Shown here in pieces: positions 44,434 to 53,270 of a DNA stretch of 64,000 bases; the first letter of the stretch is position 1, and every line of letters begins with the position of its first letter. The DNA comes from JAYODW01 sp038116745 (GTDB taxonomy: Bacteria; Pseudomonadota; Gammaproteobacteria; Ga0077536). The stretch spans positions 11,789 to 75,788 of the forward strand of contig JAYODW010000024.1 of NCBI GenBank assembly GCA_038116745.1. Direction: 5' to 3'. The notes beneath the pieces were generated by a model. That model was not told where the DNA came from. It saw only the letters and a list, made by a program, of their open reading frames with translations, and searched no databases. The position numbers and the translations under genes were made by a program.

Positions 44434-44952
44434 TCAAGTCGCGACAGCGCGATCCGGCTGAGCAGCGCTGTGCAACGATTCAATATATTTCGTCGACGCC
44501 TTTGCCGAACTCTCAATAAATGACCGATATTCGTCGCTATACCAATGGCCGCGAAGGCGCCACCATTCTTGTATCCCCGGACTTCCGAACACATCACAAG
44601 TTTGAGCTACCAGCCCTTGCCAGATTGCGGCATCAAGGGTTCCCTTTCGATATGACAGATGAGCGTGCTCCCAAGTCCGTGACCAGTGATGCAACAAGGC
44701 GGTGAAGCGGACCTTCTCCGCTGCCGTGAGTGACGAAAAGCTTTTAATGCCCTTCAGCCATATGTCAGCGCCCTCGGGATTTGAGAACAGGAGATCCATT
44801 GACGCCCCGAGTTCCGCGACCAGGGATTGCTGAGCCGCCTGGTTGACCGCCAGGGTACTGTGCTTCATTTGGATGGCCAGATAGATGAGCGTAGCCACCA
44901 CAGCCAGCGCCCCTACCACTTCCGCAACTGCCGAAATCGCAAGCCAATTCAC
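44434..44952 (-). CDS. Uncharacterised single-span membrane protein (paralogue A)
   Basis: Unknown function. The 172-residue protein starts MNWLAISAVAEVVGALAVVA, one N-terminal membrane span, with QMKHST at the cytoplasm-side end, followed by a soluble all-helical domain rich in Trp and His (HHWSRTWEHAHLSYRKG, then WWRLRGHWYSDEYRSFI). It shares the MNW start, span, W-x3-G-x-K/R and the G-T/S-x5-W pattern with the divergent gene at 45115. It lies in the accessory region after tRNA-Asn. The divergent 162-bp gap probably holds both promoters. Confidence 0.7.
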   Translation of the reverse strand: MNWLAISAVAEVVGALAVVATLIYLAIQMKHSTLAVNQAAQQSLVAELGASMDLLFSNPEGADIWLKGIKSFSSLTAAEKVRFTALLHHWSRTWEHAHLSYRKGTLDAAIWQGLVAQTCDVFGSPGIQEWWRLRGHWYSDEYRSFIESSAKASTKYIESLHSAAQPDRAVAT

Positions 44953-45114
44953 TGGTCAGCCTCCGCGTCATAAAACCAAGGAGCAGCATACCTGACACCC
45001 TCGTTTGACCGGCTGCCCGTTCGTCACGCACATCCCGACCATTCGTACAGACAGGTAAGTACCATGAGCGCTGACAAATAGTTCTTTCCATTCAGCCTAC
45101 TGGGGTGCGCGAAT

Positions 45115-45627
45115 ATGAACTGGGATTCTGTATCGGCCATTAGTCAACTCGTCGCGGCGATCGCAGTCGTTGTGTCTATGGTCTACATGTCTGCTCAGGT
45201 GCGATCTGGAGCGGAAACGTTCAAGACCAACGTGCGAGATGCATCCTTTACCTCCCTTATGGAATACAACTACGCCATCCTCGCTGATGCGGAGCTGGCG
45301 TGGATTTTCCAAAAAGGGATGAGGAACCTTGAAGAATTGTCTGAAAGTCAACAGGCGCGAGCACTACACGTCTTCTATGCTTTCTTCAAACTGTGGGAAA
45401 ACATCTATCTGCATTACCTGGCAGGGTCCGTAGAGGGGTCCGTTTGGGAAAACAACAGCAAAGTTTTAACTACATATGGCGCTATGCCCGGTGCGCAAAG
45501 CTACCTGCGCGACCGTATGCCGATCTTCGAACCCAGATTTCAGCAGTTGCTGAGAGGCTTGGATCCTCGATCGACCGGCTCAGGGGACATGCTGCAGGTT
45601 TATGGAACCGAAGTACCGGAATCGTAA
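45115..45627 (+). CDS. Uncharacterised single-span membrane protein (paralogue B)
   Basis: Unknown function. 170 residues with MNWDSVSAISQLVAAIAVVV as N-terminal span, then a soluble helical domain (FFKLWENIYLHYLAGSVEG, RDRMPIFEPRFQQLL). It aligns with the protein encoded divergently at 44434 along the whole length, with the conserved Trp-containing W-E-x-I/A and R-x-R segments. Both lack recognisable catalytic motifs. The start ATG has only a weak ribosome-binding site (GGGGTG). The gene ends convergently towards an FAD oxidoreductase. Confidence 0.7.
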   Translation: MNWDSVSAISQLVAAIAVVVSMVYMSAQVRSGAETFKTNVRDASFTSLMEYNYAILADAELAWIFQKGMRNLEELSESQQARALHVFYAFFKLWENIYLHYLAGSVEGSVWENNSKVLTTYGAMPGAQSYLRDRMPIFEPRFQQLLRGLDPRSTGSGDMLQVYGTEVPES

Positions 45628-45720
45628 TGACTGCAGCTGGCGGAACATCCGTTAACGGAGAGCGCTCGCTTCCCCGCCCACCGTCCTTGGGTGTTGATTG
45701 ACGCTGAGATTCCACCCATC

Positions 45721-45756
45721 GGTTGCGCTGAACTCTGACCCGGTCAGCGGGCAACC
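45721..45756. terminator. Strong hairpin between convergent genes
   Basis: GGTTGC-GCTGA pairs with TCAGC-gg-GCAACC, an 11-bp interrupted stem around a 12-base loop. It sits in the 147-bp gap between the plus-strand gene ending at 45627 and the minus-strand gene ending at 45775, so it can serve both. No long U-tract is present on either side. Confidence 0.5.
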
Positions 45757-45774
45757 TGGTGACGGTTCAATAAT

Positions 45775-46878
45775 TCAAACGCTGCATGCCTGGCTGAGCA
45801 CGCTCGCCACGGTTTCAGCCAGTGCCAGCGATGCCGTCAGACCCGGCGACTCGATGCCGAAAAGATTCACCAGCCCGGGCAGCCCGTGGGCGCCCTCGCC
45901 CTGGATTACAAAGTCCGCCGCTGGTGCGCCAGGCGGAGAGAGCTTCGGTCGGACGCCGGCGTAACCGGGATGCAGTTTTGCAGAGTCCAGACCCGCCCAG
46001 ATCCTGCGGCCCGCGGTGACAAACTGCGGTTTGAGTTCAATATCCACCGCATACTCTGGCGCTTCAACCCAATGCACATCGGGCCCGAAACGCGCACCAC
46101 CGGCAAGGTCAAGCGTCAGGTGGGTGCCGAGCCCGCCCGGCACCGGCACGGGATACACCAGGTGAGAAAAAGGAACCTGCCCTGAGTAGGCGAAATAGCA
46201 GCCTTTTGCGTAATACACCTCGGGCACCGCTGCCGCGGGCAGCGCATCGATCGCGCTGGCGACACGATGCGCGTCAAGTCCTGCGGCGTTAACCAGAACT
46301 GAACTCAGCACCCGGGTATCGCCGGCGCTCACGGCCCAGCCAGCAGACCTCTGTTCAACCCCCGTGACCTTCGTACGGAAGACCATCGTCGCCCCATGGT
46401 CTTCAGCCTCAGCAACAAGCGAGAGCATCAGTCCATGGCTGTCGACGATGCCGGTCTCCGGAGATTCCAGCGCTTCACGACACAGCAGTTCCGGCTCCAG
46501 CGCCCGCACTGCTTTACGGGTTAATCGGTTTAGTTCGATACCCGCGGCCGCGGCCCTGCCCTCAATCTCATCCAGAGCCGCTCGCTCGGACTCTGTTTGC
46601 GCAATGATCAATTTTCCGCAGCGGCGATGTCCTACGTGATGGCTCTGGCAATAGTCGTAGAGCATCCGACGACCCTCGATGCACAGACGTTCTTTTAATG
46701 AGCCAGACGCGTAGTAGATCCCAGCGTGAATCACCTCGCTGTTGCGCGAGGAAGTGCCGGTGCCGAACTGGCGCTCCCGCTCCAGAACAAGCACCTCATT
46801 GCCCGCCATCGCCAACCTGCGGGCGACAGCCAGTCCAACGACCCCAGCGCCGATGACGATAGCGTCAACGCGATCCAT
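45775..46878 (-). CDS. FAD-dependent oxidoreductase, L-2-hydroxyglutarate oxidase-like
   Basis: DAO-family flavoprotein. The FAD fingerprint is AIVIGAGVVGLAVARRLA (GxGxxG at 10-15), followed by the family-specific SSRNSEVIHAGIYYASGSLK. The C-terminal half has YAKGCYFAYSG and HLTLDLAGGARFGPD, both typical of L-2-hydroxyglutarate dehydrogenases/oxidases, and ends GIESPGLTASLALAETVA. Likely reaction: oxidation of L-2-hydroxyglutarate or a related 2-hydroxyacid to the 2-oxoacid. 367 residues, a little shorter than LhgO (~400). It stands alone between convergent and divergent neighbours. Confidence 0.85.
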   Translation of the reverse strand: MDRVDAIVIGAGVVGLAVARRLAMAGNEVLVLERERQFGTGTSSRNSEVIHAGIYYASGSLKERLCIEGRRMLYDYCQSHHVGHRRCGKLIIAQTESERAALDEIEGRAAAAGIELNRLTRKAVRALEPELLCREALESPETGIVDSHGLMLSLVAEAEDHGATMVFRTKVTGVEQRSAGWAVSAGDTRVLSSVLVNAAGLDAHRVASAIDALPAAAVPEVYYAKGCYFAYSGQVPFSHLVYPVPVPGGLGTHLTLDLAGGARFGPDVHWVEAPEYAVDIELKPQFVTAGRRIWAGLDSAKLHPGYAGVRPKLSPPGAPAADFVIQGEGAHGLPGLVNLFGIESPGLTASLALAETVASVLSQACSV

Positions 46879-47105
46879 GACTTCTCAACACGACCCCGAG
46901 AACCAGTTTGTTTTTTGACATCAGAGCGCGTACAGAGGGCCCCAGGTCACGCTGGCTATGACAGGCCGCTACGACACGACGCACTCCACCTACAGTAACT
47001 TGAGACCCGACGAAACGCACTGGGCAGCGATGTGTCTTTTGGGCAGTTGAGCCACCGTCTCCAGATGCTGACGATAAAAGAGGCGTGTAGACTCGTGCAG
47101 CACTT

Positions 47106-47121
47106 TGAGGTGACGACCTCA
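47106..47121. promoter_or_regulatory. Perfect 6-bp inverted repeat upstream of the secreted protein gene
   Basis: TGAGGT-GACG-ACCTCA lies 37 bp ahead of the start at 47158. Its place near the expected promoter makes an operator or a 5' leader hairpin possible. No regulator is known. Confidence 0.25.
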
Positions 47122-47157
47122 GCGACCCGAGGACATTAAATCCAGAGGGGGGGACTC

Positions 47158-47595
47158 ATGAACAGGCTACTAATCACTTTTTTCATTCTTATGGCCGGCG
47201 CCGCTGCGCAAAGCGGAGCGGCAGACTGCAATACCTTGATGTCGAACGCCTCACTATCAGACGCCGAGCGACGCGAGCAGACAGCTGTCTGCCTCAGGGC
47301 ATACTGCGAGGAAGAGGCACATGCGCTGCAGCTGACCGAAGAGGCAGGTGCACGCTTCATGAACCTCTGCCTGGTCGACCGCTACGACCTCGTGGTGGGG
47401 GGCACACCTCAGGCGACAGATTCAGCACATGCTGCGCCAGAAGAAAATACCATCGCCTGTGTCGGAACTTCCGACTGTACCGACCTCAGCACCGGCGTGG
47501 AGGCGACGGCCCTCGGCCCCTATGGAAGCAGCCGCGCTGAATCGGGACACCGGTTTGTCAGAGTTAAACGGATCGAAGAAACGCTTGATCCCTGA
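47158..47595 (+). CDS. Small secreted cysteine-rich protein, unknown
   Basis: A 145-residue protein with a clear signal peptide (MNRLLITFFILMAGAAAQSG, cleavage near AADC). The mature part has six cysteines (C24, AVCLRAYC, NLC, IAC, SDC), an even number that suggests disulfides in the periplasm. The C-terminal ~45 residues look disordered. A G-rich tract directly before the ATG probably serves as ribosome-binding site. No homologous family is recognised; it stands alone. Confidence 0.65.
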   Translation: MNRLLITFFILMAGAAAQSGAADCNTLMSNASLSDAERREQTAVCLRAYCEEEAHALQLTEEAGARFMNLCLVDRYDLVVGGTPQATDSAHAAPEENTIACVGTSDCTDLSTGVEATALGPYGSSRAESGHRFVRVKRIEETLDP

Positions 47596-47984
47596 CGCCG
47601 TCAAGAGTGTGGAGCGGACGCCTTCACGAACGGCGCCGATGCACAAAGCCCCCGGGGCCTGACTTGGACCGCGTCCTGGAACTCTGCCCGCCGCTCCTGA
47701 GCACGCTCCAGTTCCAAGTTCGAAATCACATCAGTCGCGCAACCACACCTCAGGTGCGCGTCAACAGCCGATTCCGCCGCGCAAACGCCAGTGACAGGTA
47801 CCACACATCGCCACCCCGGGATCAGTTGTTGTGCGCGAGCCGCTACCGATCTGCTTTGATTAAGCCCCGCGGCACGCCCAATTCAGTGTGAATTGCGACG
47901 ATACCAGGCGTGTGAAGGCTCTACTGAACAGGAAATAAATAGAGAACGTCCGGGATAGAGCCGCCCAGGCGCGAGCACCACAAT
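47596..47984. other. 389-bp stretch without a confident gene
   Basis: Between the small secreted protein and the HDAC-like gene. Short plus-strand frames here (for example 47607-47891) read like non-coding translation, with no domain or ribosome-binding site. No RNA gene or strong hairpin was noticed. Confidence 0.5.
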
Positions 47985-49016
47985 ATGAAAGTAATCTACA
48001 GTCAGGACCATCAGCTGCACTTCCCGCGGGCCGAGCTTTACGGCGGGGAGTTCGTCACCCCATTTGAGCGACCCGCCCGGGTCGAATTCATCCTCGCTCG
48101 GCTGCGTGAGCGCGGCTTGACCGATATTGCGCCGCCTGCAGAACTCGATCCCGCACCCCTCCGGAAGATCCATGACGCCGGTTTTCTGAGCTTTCTCGAG
48201 AGCTGTTGGGACGAATGGGTCGCGGCCGGCTACCGTGGGGAGGCCCTGCCGCTCATCTTTCCAGCGCGCCGCATGCAGCAGCGCTGCCCTCGTCACATCG
48301 ACGGCAAATTGAGCTACTACGCGCTCGCTAATGAGACCGCGATAACCGCGGGTTCCTGGCGCGCGGCCCAGGCGTCCTGCGCCGTGGTGCAGACCGCACA
48401 GCGGCTGATTGCGGATGGCGAGCGTGCGGCGTTTGCGCTCTGCCGCCCGCCCGGTCACCACGCCGCAAGCGACCTCTATGGCGGCTACTGTTTTCTCAAC
48501 AACGCCGCCGTCGCAGCGCAGATGTTTCTCGATCAAGGTGCTTCGCGGATCGCCATCCTGGACATCGACTTCCATCACGGAAACGGCACTCAGGACATCT
48601 TCTATCAGCGCTCAGACGTGCTCTTCTGCTCTCTCCATGGGCAGCCTGAAGACGCGTTCCTACATTTCCTGGGGTATGCCGATGAGACAGGCAGCGACGC
48701 TGGCGCAGGCTATACGCATAACTTTCCGCTACCGCCCGGCACAGCCTTCGACCGCTGGGGCGACGCGCTCGATGTCGCCCTGAAACGGGTCCGCGCTTAC
48801 GCGCCCGATGCTCTGGTGGTCTCGCTGGGTGTCGACACGTTCAAAGACGACCCCATCAGCTTTTTCAAGCTCGACTCGCCCGACTATCTGGCTATCGGCG
48901 GCAGGATCGGCGCCCTGCGCTGCCCTGCCTTGTTCGTCATGGAGGGTGGTTACGCGATCGACGCCATCGGCCTCAACACAGTCAACGTGCTGGAGGGCTT
49001 CCTTGACTGCAGCTGA
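47985..49016 (+). CDS. Histone deacetylase-fold amidohydrolase (acetylpolyamine amidohydrolase type)
   Basis: Zinc-dependent deacetylase of the arginase/HDAC fold. The N terminus KVIYSQDHQLHFPRAELYGG and PFERPARVEFI match acetylpolyamine amidohydrolases of the AphA/AphB group. Catalytic His158-His159 are in RPPGHHA; zinc ligands are Asp195 and His197 in ILDIDFHHGNGT and the aspartate in SLGVDTFKDD. GGYCFLNNAAVAA is the usual substrate-channel segment. The likely substrates are N-acetylputrescine or acetylcadaverine, or another acylated amine. 343 residues is the family size. The gene is monocistronic, ending convergently to the phosphate transporter. Confidence 0.87.
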   Translation: MKVIYSQDHQLHFPRAELYGGEFVTPFERPARVEFILARLRERGLTDIAPPAELDPAPLRKIHDAGFLSFLESCWDEWVAAGYRGEALPLIFPARRMQQRCPRHIDGKLSYYALANETAITAGSWRAAQASCAVVQTAQRLIADGERAAFALCRPPGHHAASDLYGGYCFLNNAAVAAQMFLDQGASRIAILDIDFHHGNGTQDIFYQRSDVLFCSLHGQPEDAFLHFLGYADETGSDAGAGYTHNFPLPPGTAFDRWGDALDVALKRVRAYAPDALVVSLGVDTFKDDPISFFKLDSPDYLAIGGRIGALRCPALFVMEGGYAIDAIGLNTVNVLEGFLDCS

Positions 49017-49074
49017 GCTCTCCGGGCGCCGCAGCGGCGGTTGCGCGCTGTGCCCGGGATATCTTCCTCTTCAC

Positions 49075-49091
49075 GGCACGGTCTCCGTGCC
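49075..49091. terminator. Hairpin between convergent genes
   Basis: GGCACGG-tct-CCGTGCC, a perfect 7-bp stem with a 3-base loop, in the 93-bp gap between the HDAC-like gene (ends 49016) and the phosphate transporter (ends 49110). No U-tract. Confidence 0.45.
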
Positions 49092-49109
49092 CTGCCGTCC
49101 GTGCGCCGC

Positions 49110-50690
49110 TCAGCTCACCACGTCGTCCGGTAGCGGCGCGCGCTCTCGCAGTACCCATAGCAGACGCTCCACCTGAAGGGCCGCATCCAGCATTCGATCG
49201 CTGCCACGGAGGCCATCCGCACTGTTCAGGAGCTCGCGGCGGACCTGGTCAGCAAGACCGCCGTGTTCAGCGGTGAGCGTCTGTACCAGAGAGCGGGCGT
49301 CACGATCCGCGTCGCCGCAGGCTTCCGCAACCACCACCAGCAGAGCATGCAAGCCCTCGACCAGAGAACAGGCAAACTGCGGTCGCTCATGGCCAGGGAC
49401 AGCAGCCAGGGCCAGCGCGAACCGCCCGAGTGCCTTCTGCATCGCAGAGAAGTCAGCCAGCCGGCGTCGCGCCGTAAAAACGCCCTCGATCGCGCCGCCA
49501 GGATGTTGCCGCGCGAGGTCCATCAGAAACTGCTCTGTTGCCGCCAGCAACGCAGCACTGGCAGCGATGCGCGCATGTAAGGGGAGAGCGTCCTGCGCCC
49601 TTTCATGCTGCTCCCTGAGATCTTCGAGGAAATCCGGTAGCGCCTGGATAAGACGCAGGTGTTCGAGACGGACGAGCGACAGAGCACCCTCCGGTTCGGC
49701 GAGCGCGCTTTCAGACAGATACCTCGGCGTTGCATCGGATTCAAACGGCGCTGGTGGCGCCAGGCGTTCAGCCACAGCGACCACAGGCCGGCGGAGGCTG
49801 CTACCAAGCAATACCCCCACAAGCTGCACGCCGAGAAAAAGGAGCGCCACCTGAAACGGCACGGTGACACCGGACTCTGCCGCCAACCCCACCCAGACGG
49901 CATCTCCGTAGAGCACCAACGGTAGAAGCGCCGCTGCGCCAAGTCCTCTCAACAGACCCTGGGTCAACGCCAACTGCCTGGAGGGGCCATCCATGCCCGA
50001 GGTCACCAACACGACAGCTGACCCTGACCCGGCACAGGCGCCAAGGATCAGCAGGGCCATGGTCGGCAATTCGACGAGTCCTGCGCTGACCAGCGGTAGC
50101 GAAAGAGCCGTCACAATCGAGGAGGACTGGAGCACGATTGCCAGCACATAGCCACACAGCAGCGCTACGCCGGGCCCTGAGGCGCTGAAAGCGACCATCT
50201 CCAGGACCACCGGCTGACCTTCGACAGCGCTCACAGCGTCCTTGATGAAACCGAGCCCGACTATCAACAGACCGTAACCAAGCAGCGCGAACACCGCGTG
50301 ACGATAGCGCTGCGCCTGATCCAGTCCGAACAAGAAAGCCAGGCCGATCAGCCCCAGCAGGTACAGCGCCAGGACCCTCGCGTCAAAAACTGCCATTAGG
50401 ACCAGAGCAGATGTGCCCACATTGGCCCATGCCAGTAGAGGAACCGCGTCTACCAGAGTCAGAACCCGGGCGGTCACAAGGCCGGTTGCGATGAAGGTCA
50501 CCGCGCTGGTGGACTGGGTCAGGGCACCGCCGACCACACCCACCAGCGGCGCCGCACCCACGCGACCCAACCATCGGGACAGGGTCCGGCGCAGTCGGCC
50601 GCTGACCAGGTCACGCAGGTGGCCGGATAGCAGCCGCAGCCCGATGAAAAACAGTCCCAGCCCGGCACAGGCGCTGCCCGCTGCGCTCAT
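49110..50690 (-). CDS. Na+/phosphate cotransporter (NptA/YjbB-like)
   Basis: Inner-membrane Na/Pi cotransporter family protein of 526 residues. Two inverted repeats of the transport domain are visible with their QSS-type signatures, GALTQSTSAVTFIATGL near 60 and VLQSSSIVTALSLPLVSAGL near 190. After about nine membrane segments (to ~310) a soluble helical C-terminal domain of the PhoU kind follows (ALPLHARIAASAALLAATEQFLMDLA). YjbB-type proteins export phosphate when internal Pi is high. The start overlaps the upstream gene by 4 bp (ATGA), so it is translationally coupled to a sensor-like protein. Confidence 0.88.
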   Translation of the reverse strand: MSAAGSACAGLGLFFIGLRLLSGHLRDLVSGRLRRTLSRWLGRVGAAPLVGVVGGALTQSTSAVTFIATGLVTARVLTLVDAVPLLAWANVGTSALVLMAVFDARVLALYLLGLIGLAFLFGLDQAQRYRHAVFALLGYGLLIVGLGFIKDAVSAVEGQPVVLEMVAFSASGPGVALLCGYVLAIVLQSSSIVTALSLPLVSAGLVELPTMALLILGACAGSGSAVVLVTSGMDGPSRQLALTQGLLRGLGAAALLPLVLYGDAVWVGLAAESGVTVPFQVALLFLGVQLVGVLLGSSLRRPVVAVAERLAPPAPFESDATPRYLSESALAEPEGALSLVRLEHLRLIQALPDFLEDLREQHERAQDALPLHARIAASAALLAATEQFLMDLARQHPGGAIEGVFTARRRLADFSAMQKALGRFALALAAVPGHERPQFACSLVEGLHALLVVVAEACGDADRDARSLVQTLTAEHGGLADQVRRELLNSADGLRGSDRMLDAALQVERLLWVLRERAPLPDDVVS

Positions 50691-51376
50691 CCCCTGATGG
50701 CCGGGTCACGCAGGGTGCGCCCCAGCAGCGCAAAAACCAGCAGCAGAGAGATCCCCAGAGCGGCCCAGGCCGAGCGGTTGAGCATCGCAAACCTTGCTTG
50801 CTCTGCCTGACGGGCCGTTTCCCGTTCCTGCTCAGCTGAGGCCATCAGCGATGCAACCAGATTATCAAGCCCGTCGTTGAGTGGGCGGTCGACGCCGCGT
50901 ACCGACCGATCCGCTATCGCGAACATAGCGCCAATCGACTCCTGGGCAGGCATAGCCTTGCCGTATGCACGCTTAACTCGCTCGTGTTCATCCACAAGCC
51001 ACTTCATCGTCTCACGCGTGTCGCCCATCGACTGTTCCTCGGCCCATCGCAACACGCGCTGCAGCGCGGCTTCGGCAAACTTCTGCTCGCGCGCCAATTC
51101 AGCAGAGAAGACCTTGTAATCAGCTGCCTCTGCGCCACGCAGCAGCACATTTTTCCAAGACTGAACCTCGATTTTGAAATGCACCTGCGCTTCACGGGCA
51201 GCGTCAATGGCGGCCACAAGTGCGGCCTGGCGGGCGCTCGTGACCGCGTGCAGACGTTCCATCGACCAAAGGGAAAACAGGCTGACCAGTCCGCTGGCGA
51301 GCAGGGTCAGGGCCAGCAAACCGGAAAGCTGGACCAGCGTGCGGCGCAGGCGCACACGATCGTGAACGGAAATCAT
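50687..51376 (-). CDS. Two-span protein with a periplasmic four-helix-bundle sensor-like domain
   Basis: Layout of 229 residues: short basic cytoplasmic tail (VHDRVRLRR), TM1 (LVQLSGLLALTLLASGLVSL), ~150-residue periplasmic helical region resembling the 4HB ligand-binding domain of chemoreceptors (SARQAALVAAIDAAREAQVHF, WAEEQSMGDTRE), TM2 (SAWAALGISLLLVFALLG), and only about ten residues after that. There is no kinase, HAMP, GGDEF or MCP signalling part. The frame opens 41 codons earlier, but ATG 51376 fits the membrane topology. A 4-bp overlap couples it to the phosphate transporter, so it may regulate that protein directly (inference). Confidence 0.7.
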   Translation of the reverse strand: MISVHDRVRLRRTLVQLSGLLALTLLASGLVSLFSLWSMERLHAVTSARQAALVAAIDAAREAQVHFKIEVQSWKNVLLRGAEAADYKVFSAELAREQKFAEAALQRVLRWAEEQSMGDTRETMKWLVDEHERVKRAYGKAMPAQESIGAMFAIADRSVRGVDRPLNDGLDNLVASLMASAEQERETARQAEQARFAMLNRSAWAALGISLLLVFALLGRTLRDPAIRG

Positions 51377-51584
51377 GGCAACTGGCTGAGGTGCGAAAAG
51401 AGGGGGCCGGCAGCGTACTTCAAAAACACATCGCAGATGGGTGCCCCATACGGACCTATCGTCCTGCCGTGGGAAAGTGTAGGGTGGCCAATACGACACC
51501 GCCTTCAGCAGATGTCTTCAACCCGACCGCCTACCCGGACCCGATCGTCCCAGCCCCTTACGCAACAGCACAAGGAAATTTCTC

Positions 51585-52664
51585 ATGCAACGTCGCAAGC
51601 TCCTCAAGACTGCGGGCCTGAGCGCCATTCTGGCATCCGGTACCGCCCCGACGGTGATGGCGGCGCCCAAGCTCCGCTGGCGTCTCGCCTCGAGCTTTCC
51701 CCGCCAGCTAGACACGATTTACGGCGGCGCAGAAACCTTCGCGCGTGCGGTTCTCGAGCTGAGCGATGGGCAGTTTGAGATCACGACCAACGCGGCTGGG
51801 GAGCTCATGCCGGCGTTCGGTGTGGTCGACGGCGTGCAGCAGGGTGCAATCGAGATCGCGCACACTGCGCCCTACTACTTCTTCGGCAAAGACCCAACCT
51901 GGGCGCTGGGCACAGCGATTCCGTTCGGCATGAATTCGCGTCAACGACTGGCGTGGATGACCCAGGGGAACGGCGGCAAACTGATGGCCGAGTTTTACGA
52001 TGGCTACAACATCGTGAATTTCCCGGCAGGAAACACCGGCGCACAGATGGGGGGCTGGTACCGCAAGGAAATCAAATCCATCGCCGATGTCAACGGCCTC
52101 AAGATGCGGATCGGTGGCTTCGGTGGCACCGTTTTTCAGGCTATCGGCGGCATCCCGCAGAACCTGCCGGGCGGCGAGATTTATCAGGCGCTGGAGAAAG
52201 GCACCATCGACGCCTGCGAGTGGGTGGGCCCGTATGATGACCTCAAACTCGGCTTCCACAAGGTCGCGAGGTATTACTACTACCCGGGATGGTGGGAAGG
52301 CGGGCCGGAATTTGACGTGCTCATCAACAAAGACGCCTTCAACAAGCTGTCGCGCCAGTTTCAGGACATCCTCAAGTACGCGGCGCACTTCAGCTATTCG
52401 GATATGCAGGCGAAATACGACGCGAAGAATCCGGCCGCTCTGAAAGAGCTGGTCGCAGAGGGGGCTCAGCTGCGTCAGTTTCCGAAGGACTTCATGGACG
52501 CTGCATTCAAAGCCGCCATGACGTATTACGAAGAGCTGAGCGCCAGTAACGACAACTGGCGCCGCGTGTACGAGGACTACGCTGCGTTCCGCAAGGACGA
52601 ACACCTCTGGTTCCGCCTGGCCGAGGGCTCGTTTGATCGGTACATGCAACGAGCGCCGCTGTAA
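51585..52664 (+). CDS. TRAP transporter substrate-binding protein (2-oxoacid/TakP-like)
   Basis: Periplasmic receptor of a tripartite TRAP uptake system. The N terminus MQRRKLLKTAGLSAILASG looks like a Tat-type signal with the RRxLLK core. The mature fold has the DctP signatures LRWRLASSFPRQLDTIYGGA, YRKEIKSIADVNGLKMRIGG and CEWVGPYDDLKLGF, the last with Trp/Asp residues used by TakP-type receptors to hold a 2-oxoacid with a cation. YYYPGWWEGGP is also shared with that group. 359 residues. It heads an operon with the two permease genes 40 and 12 bp apart. Substrate (pyruvate, 2-oxobutyrate or lactate-like) is an inference. Confidence 0.9.
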   Translation: MQRRKLLKTAGLSAILASGTAPTVMAAPKLRWRLASSFPRQLDTIYGGAETFARAVLELSDGQFEITTNAAGELMPAFGVVDGVQQGAIEIAHTAPYYFFGKDPTWALGTAIPFGMNSRQRLAWMTQGNGGKLMAEFYDGYNIVNFPAGNTGAQMGGWYRKEIKSIADVNGLKMRIGGFGGTVFQAIGGIPQNLPGGEIYQALEKGTIDACEWVGPYDDLKLGFHKVARYYYYPGWWEGGPEFDVLINKDAFNKLSRQFQDILKYAAHFSYSDMQAKYDAKNPAALKELVAEGAQLRQFPKDFMDAAFKAAMTYYEELSASNDNWRRVYEDYAAFRKDEHLWFRLAEGSFDRYMQRAPL

Positions 52665-52703
52665 GCGGCGCGGATCGCGGCAGACGAAAAGCCAGCGCTG
52701 GCC

Positions 52704-53258
52704 ATGCTGACATACGCCCGGGTCCTCGCGGCCTCCATCGACCGGATAACCATGCTGGTCGGACGCCTGGCCACCTGGCTGGTTCTCGGCGCCACAGTCG
52801 TCAGCGCGCTCAATGCCCTCGCCCGCTATACGCTTAACCTCGGCTCCAACGCGCTGCTGGAAATCCAGTGGTATTTCTTCGCCGCGGTTTTCACGCTCGG
52901 TGCCGGCTACGCGTTCCTGCGCAATGCGCACGTGCGGATCGACTTCATTGCACATCGCTTCTCGCCGCGCACGCGCAACTGGATAGACGTTGGCGGCATC
53001 TGCTGCTTCCTGCTGCCTTTCTGCGTGCTCATGATCGATCTCTCCTGGCCCCTGCTGGTCCAGGCCTACACCTCGGGCGAGCGGTCCTTCAACCCCGGCG
53101 GCCTGATCCGCTGGCCGGTGTACGCTTTTATCCCTGCCGGATTCGGCCTGCTCGCGCTGCAGGGGATCTCGGAGCTCATCAAACGCCTTGACTTTCTTTA
53201 CGGTGGCGGCCCGGATGTTCTGACCGAGTCCCCAAGCGAAGCCGGCGAGTCCAACTAG
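52704..53258 (+). CDS. TRAP transporter small permease (DctQ family)
   Basis: Four-span inner-membrane subunit that bridges the receptor and the large permease. Membrane segments include LATWLVLGATVVSALNALAR, EIQWYFFAAVFTLGAGYAFL, the conserved loop NAHVRIDFIAHRFSPRTRNW, and FIPAGFGLLALQGI. 184 residues is normal. Upstream is the receptor, downstream the large permease. Confidence 0.92.
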   Translation: MLTYARVLAASIDRITMLVGRLATWLVLGATVVSALNALARYTLNLGSNALLEIQWYFFAAVFTLGAGYAFLRNAHVRIDFIAHRFSPRTRNWIDVGGICCFLLPFCVLMIDLSWPLLVQAYTSGERSFNPGGLIRWPVYAFIPAGFGLLALQGISELIKRLDFLYGGGPDVLTESPSEAGESN

Positions 53259-53270
53259 CGCTCTCGCATC

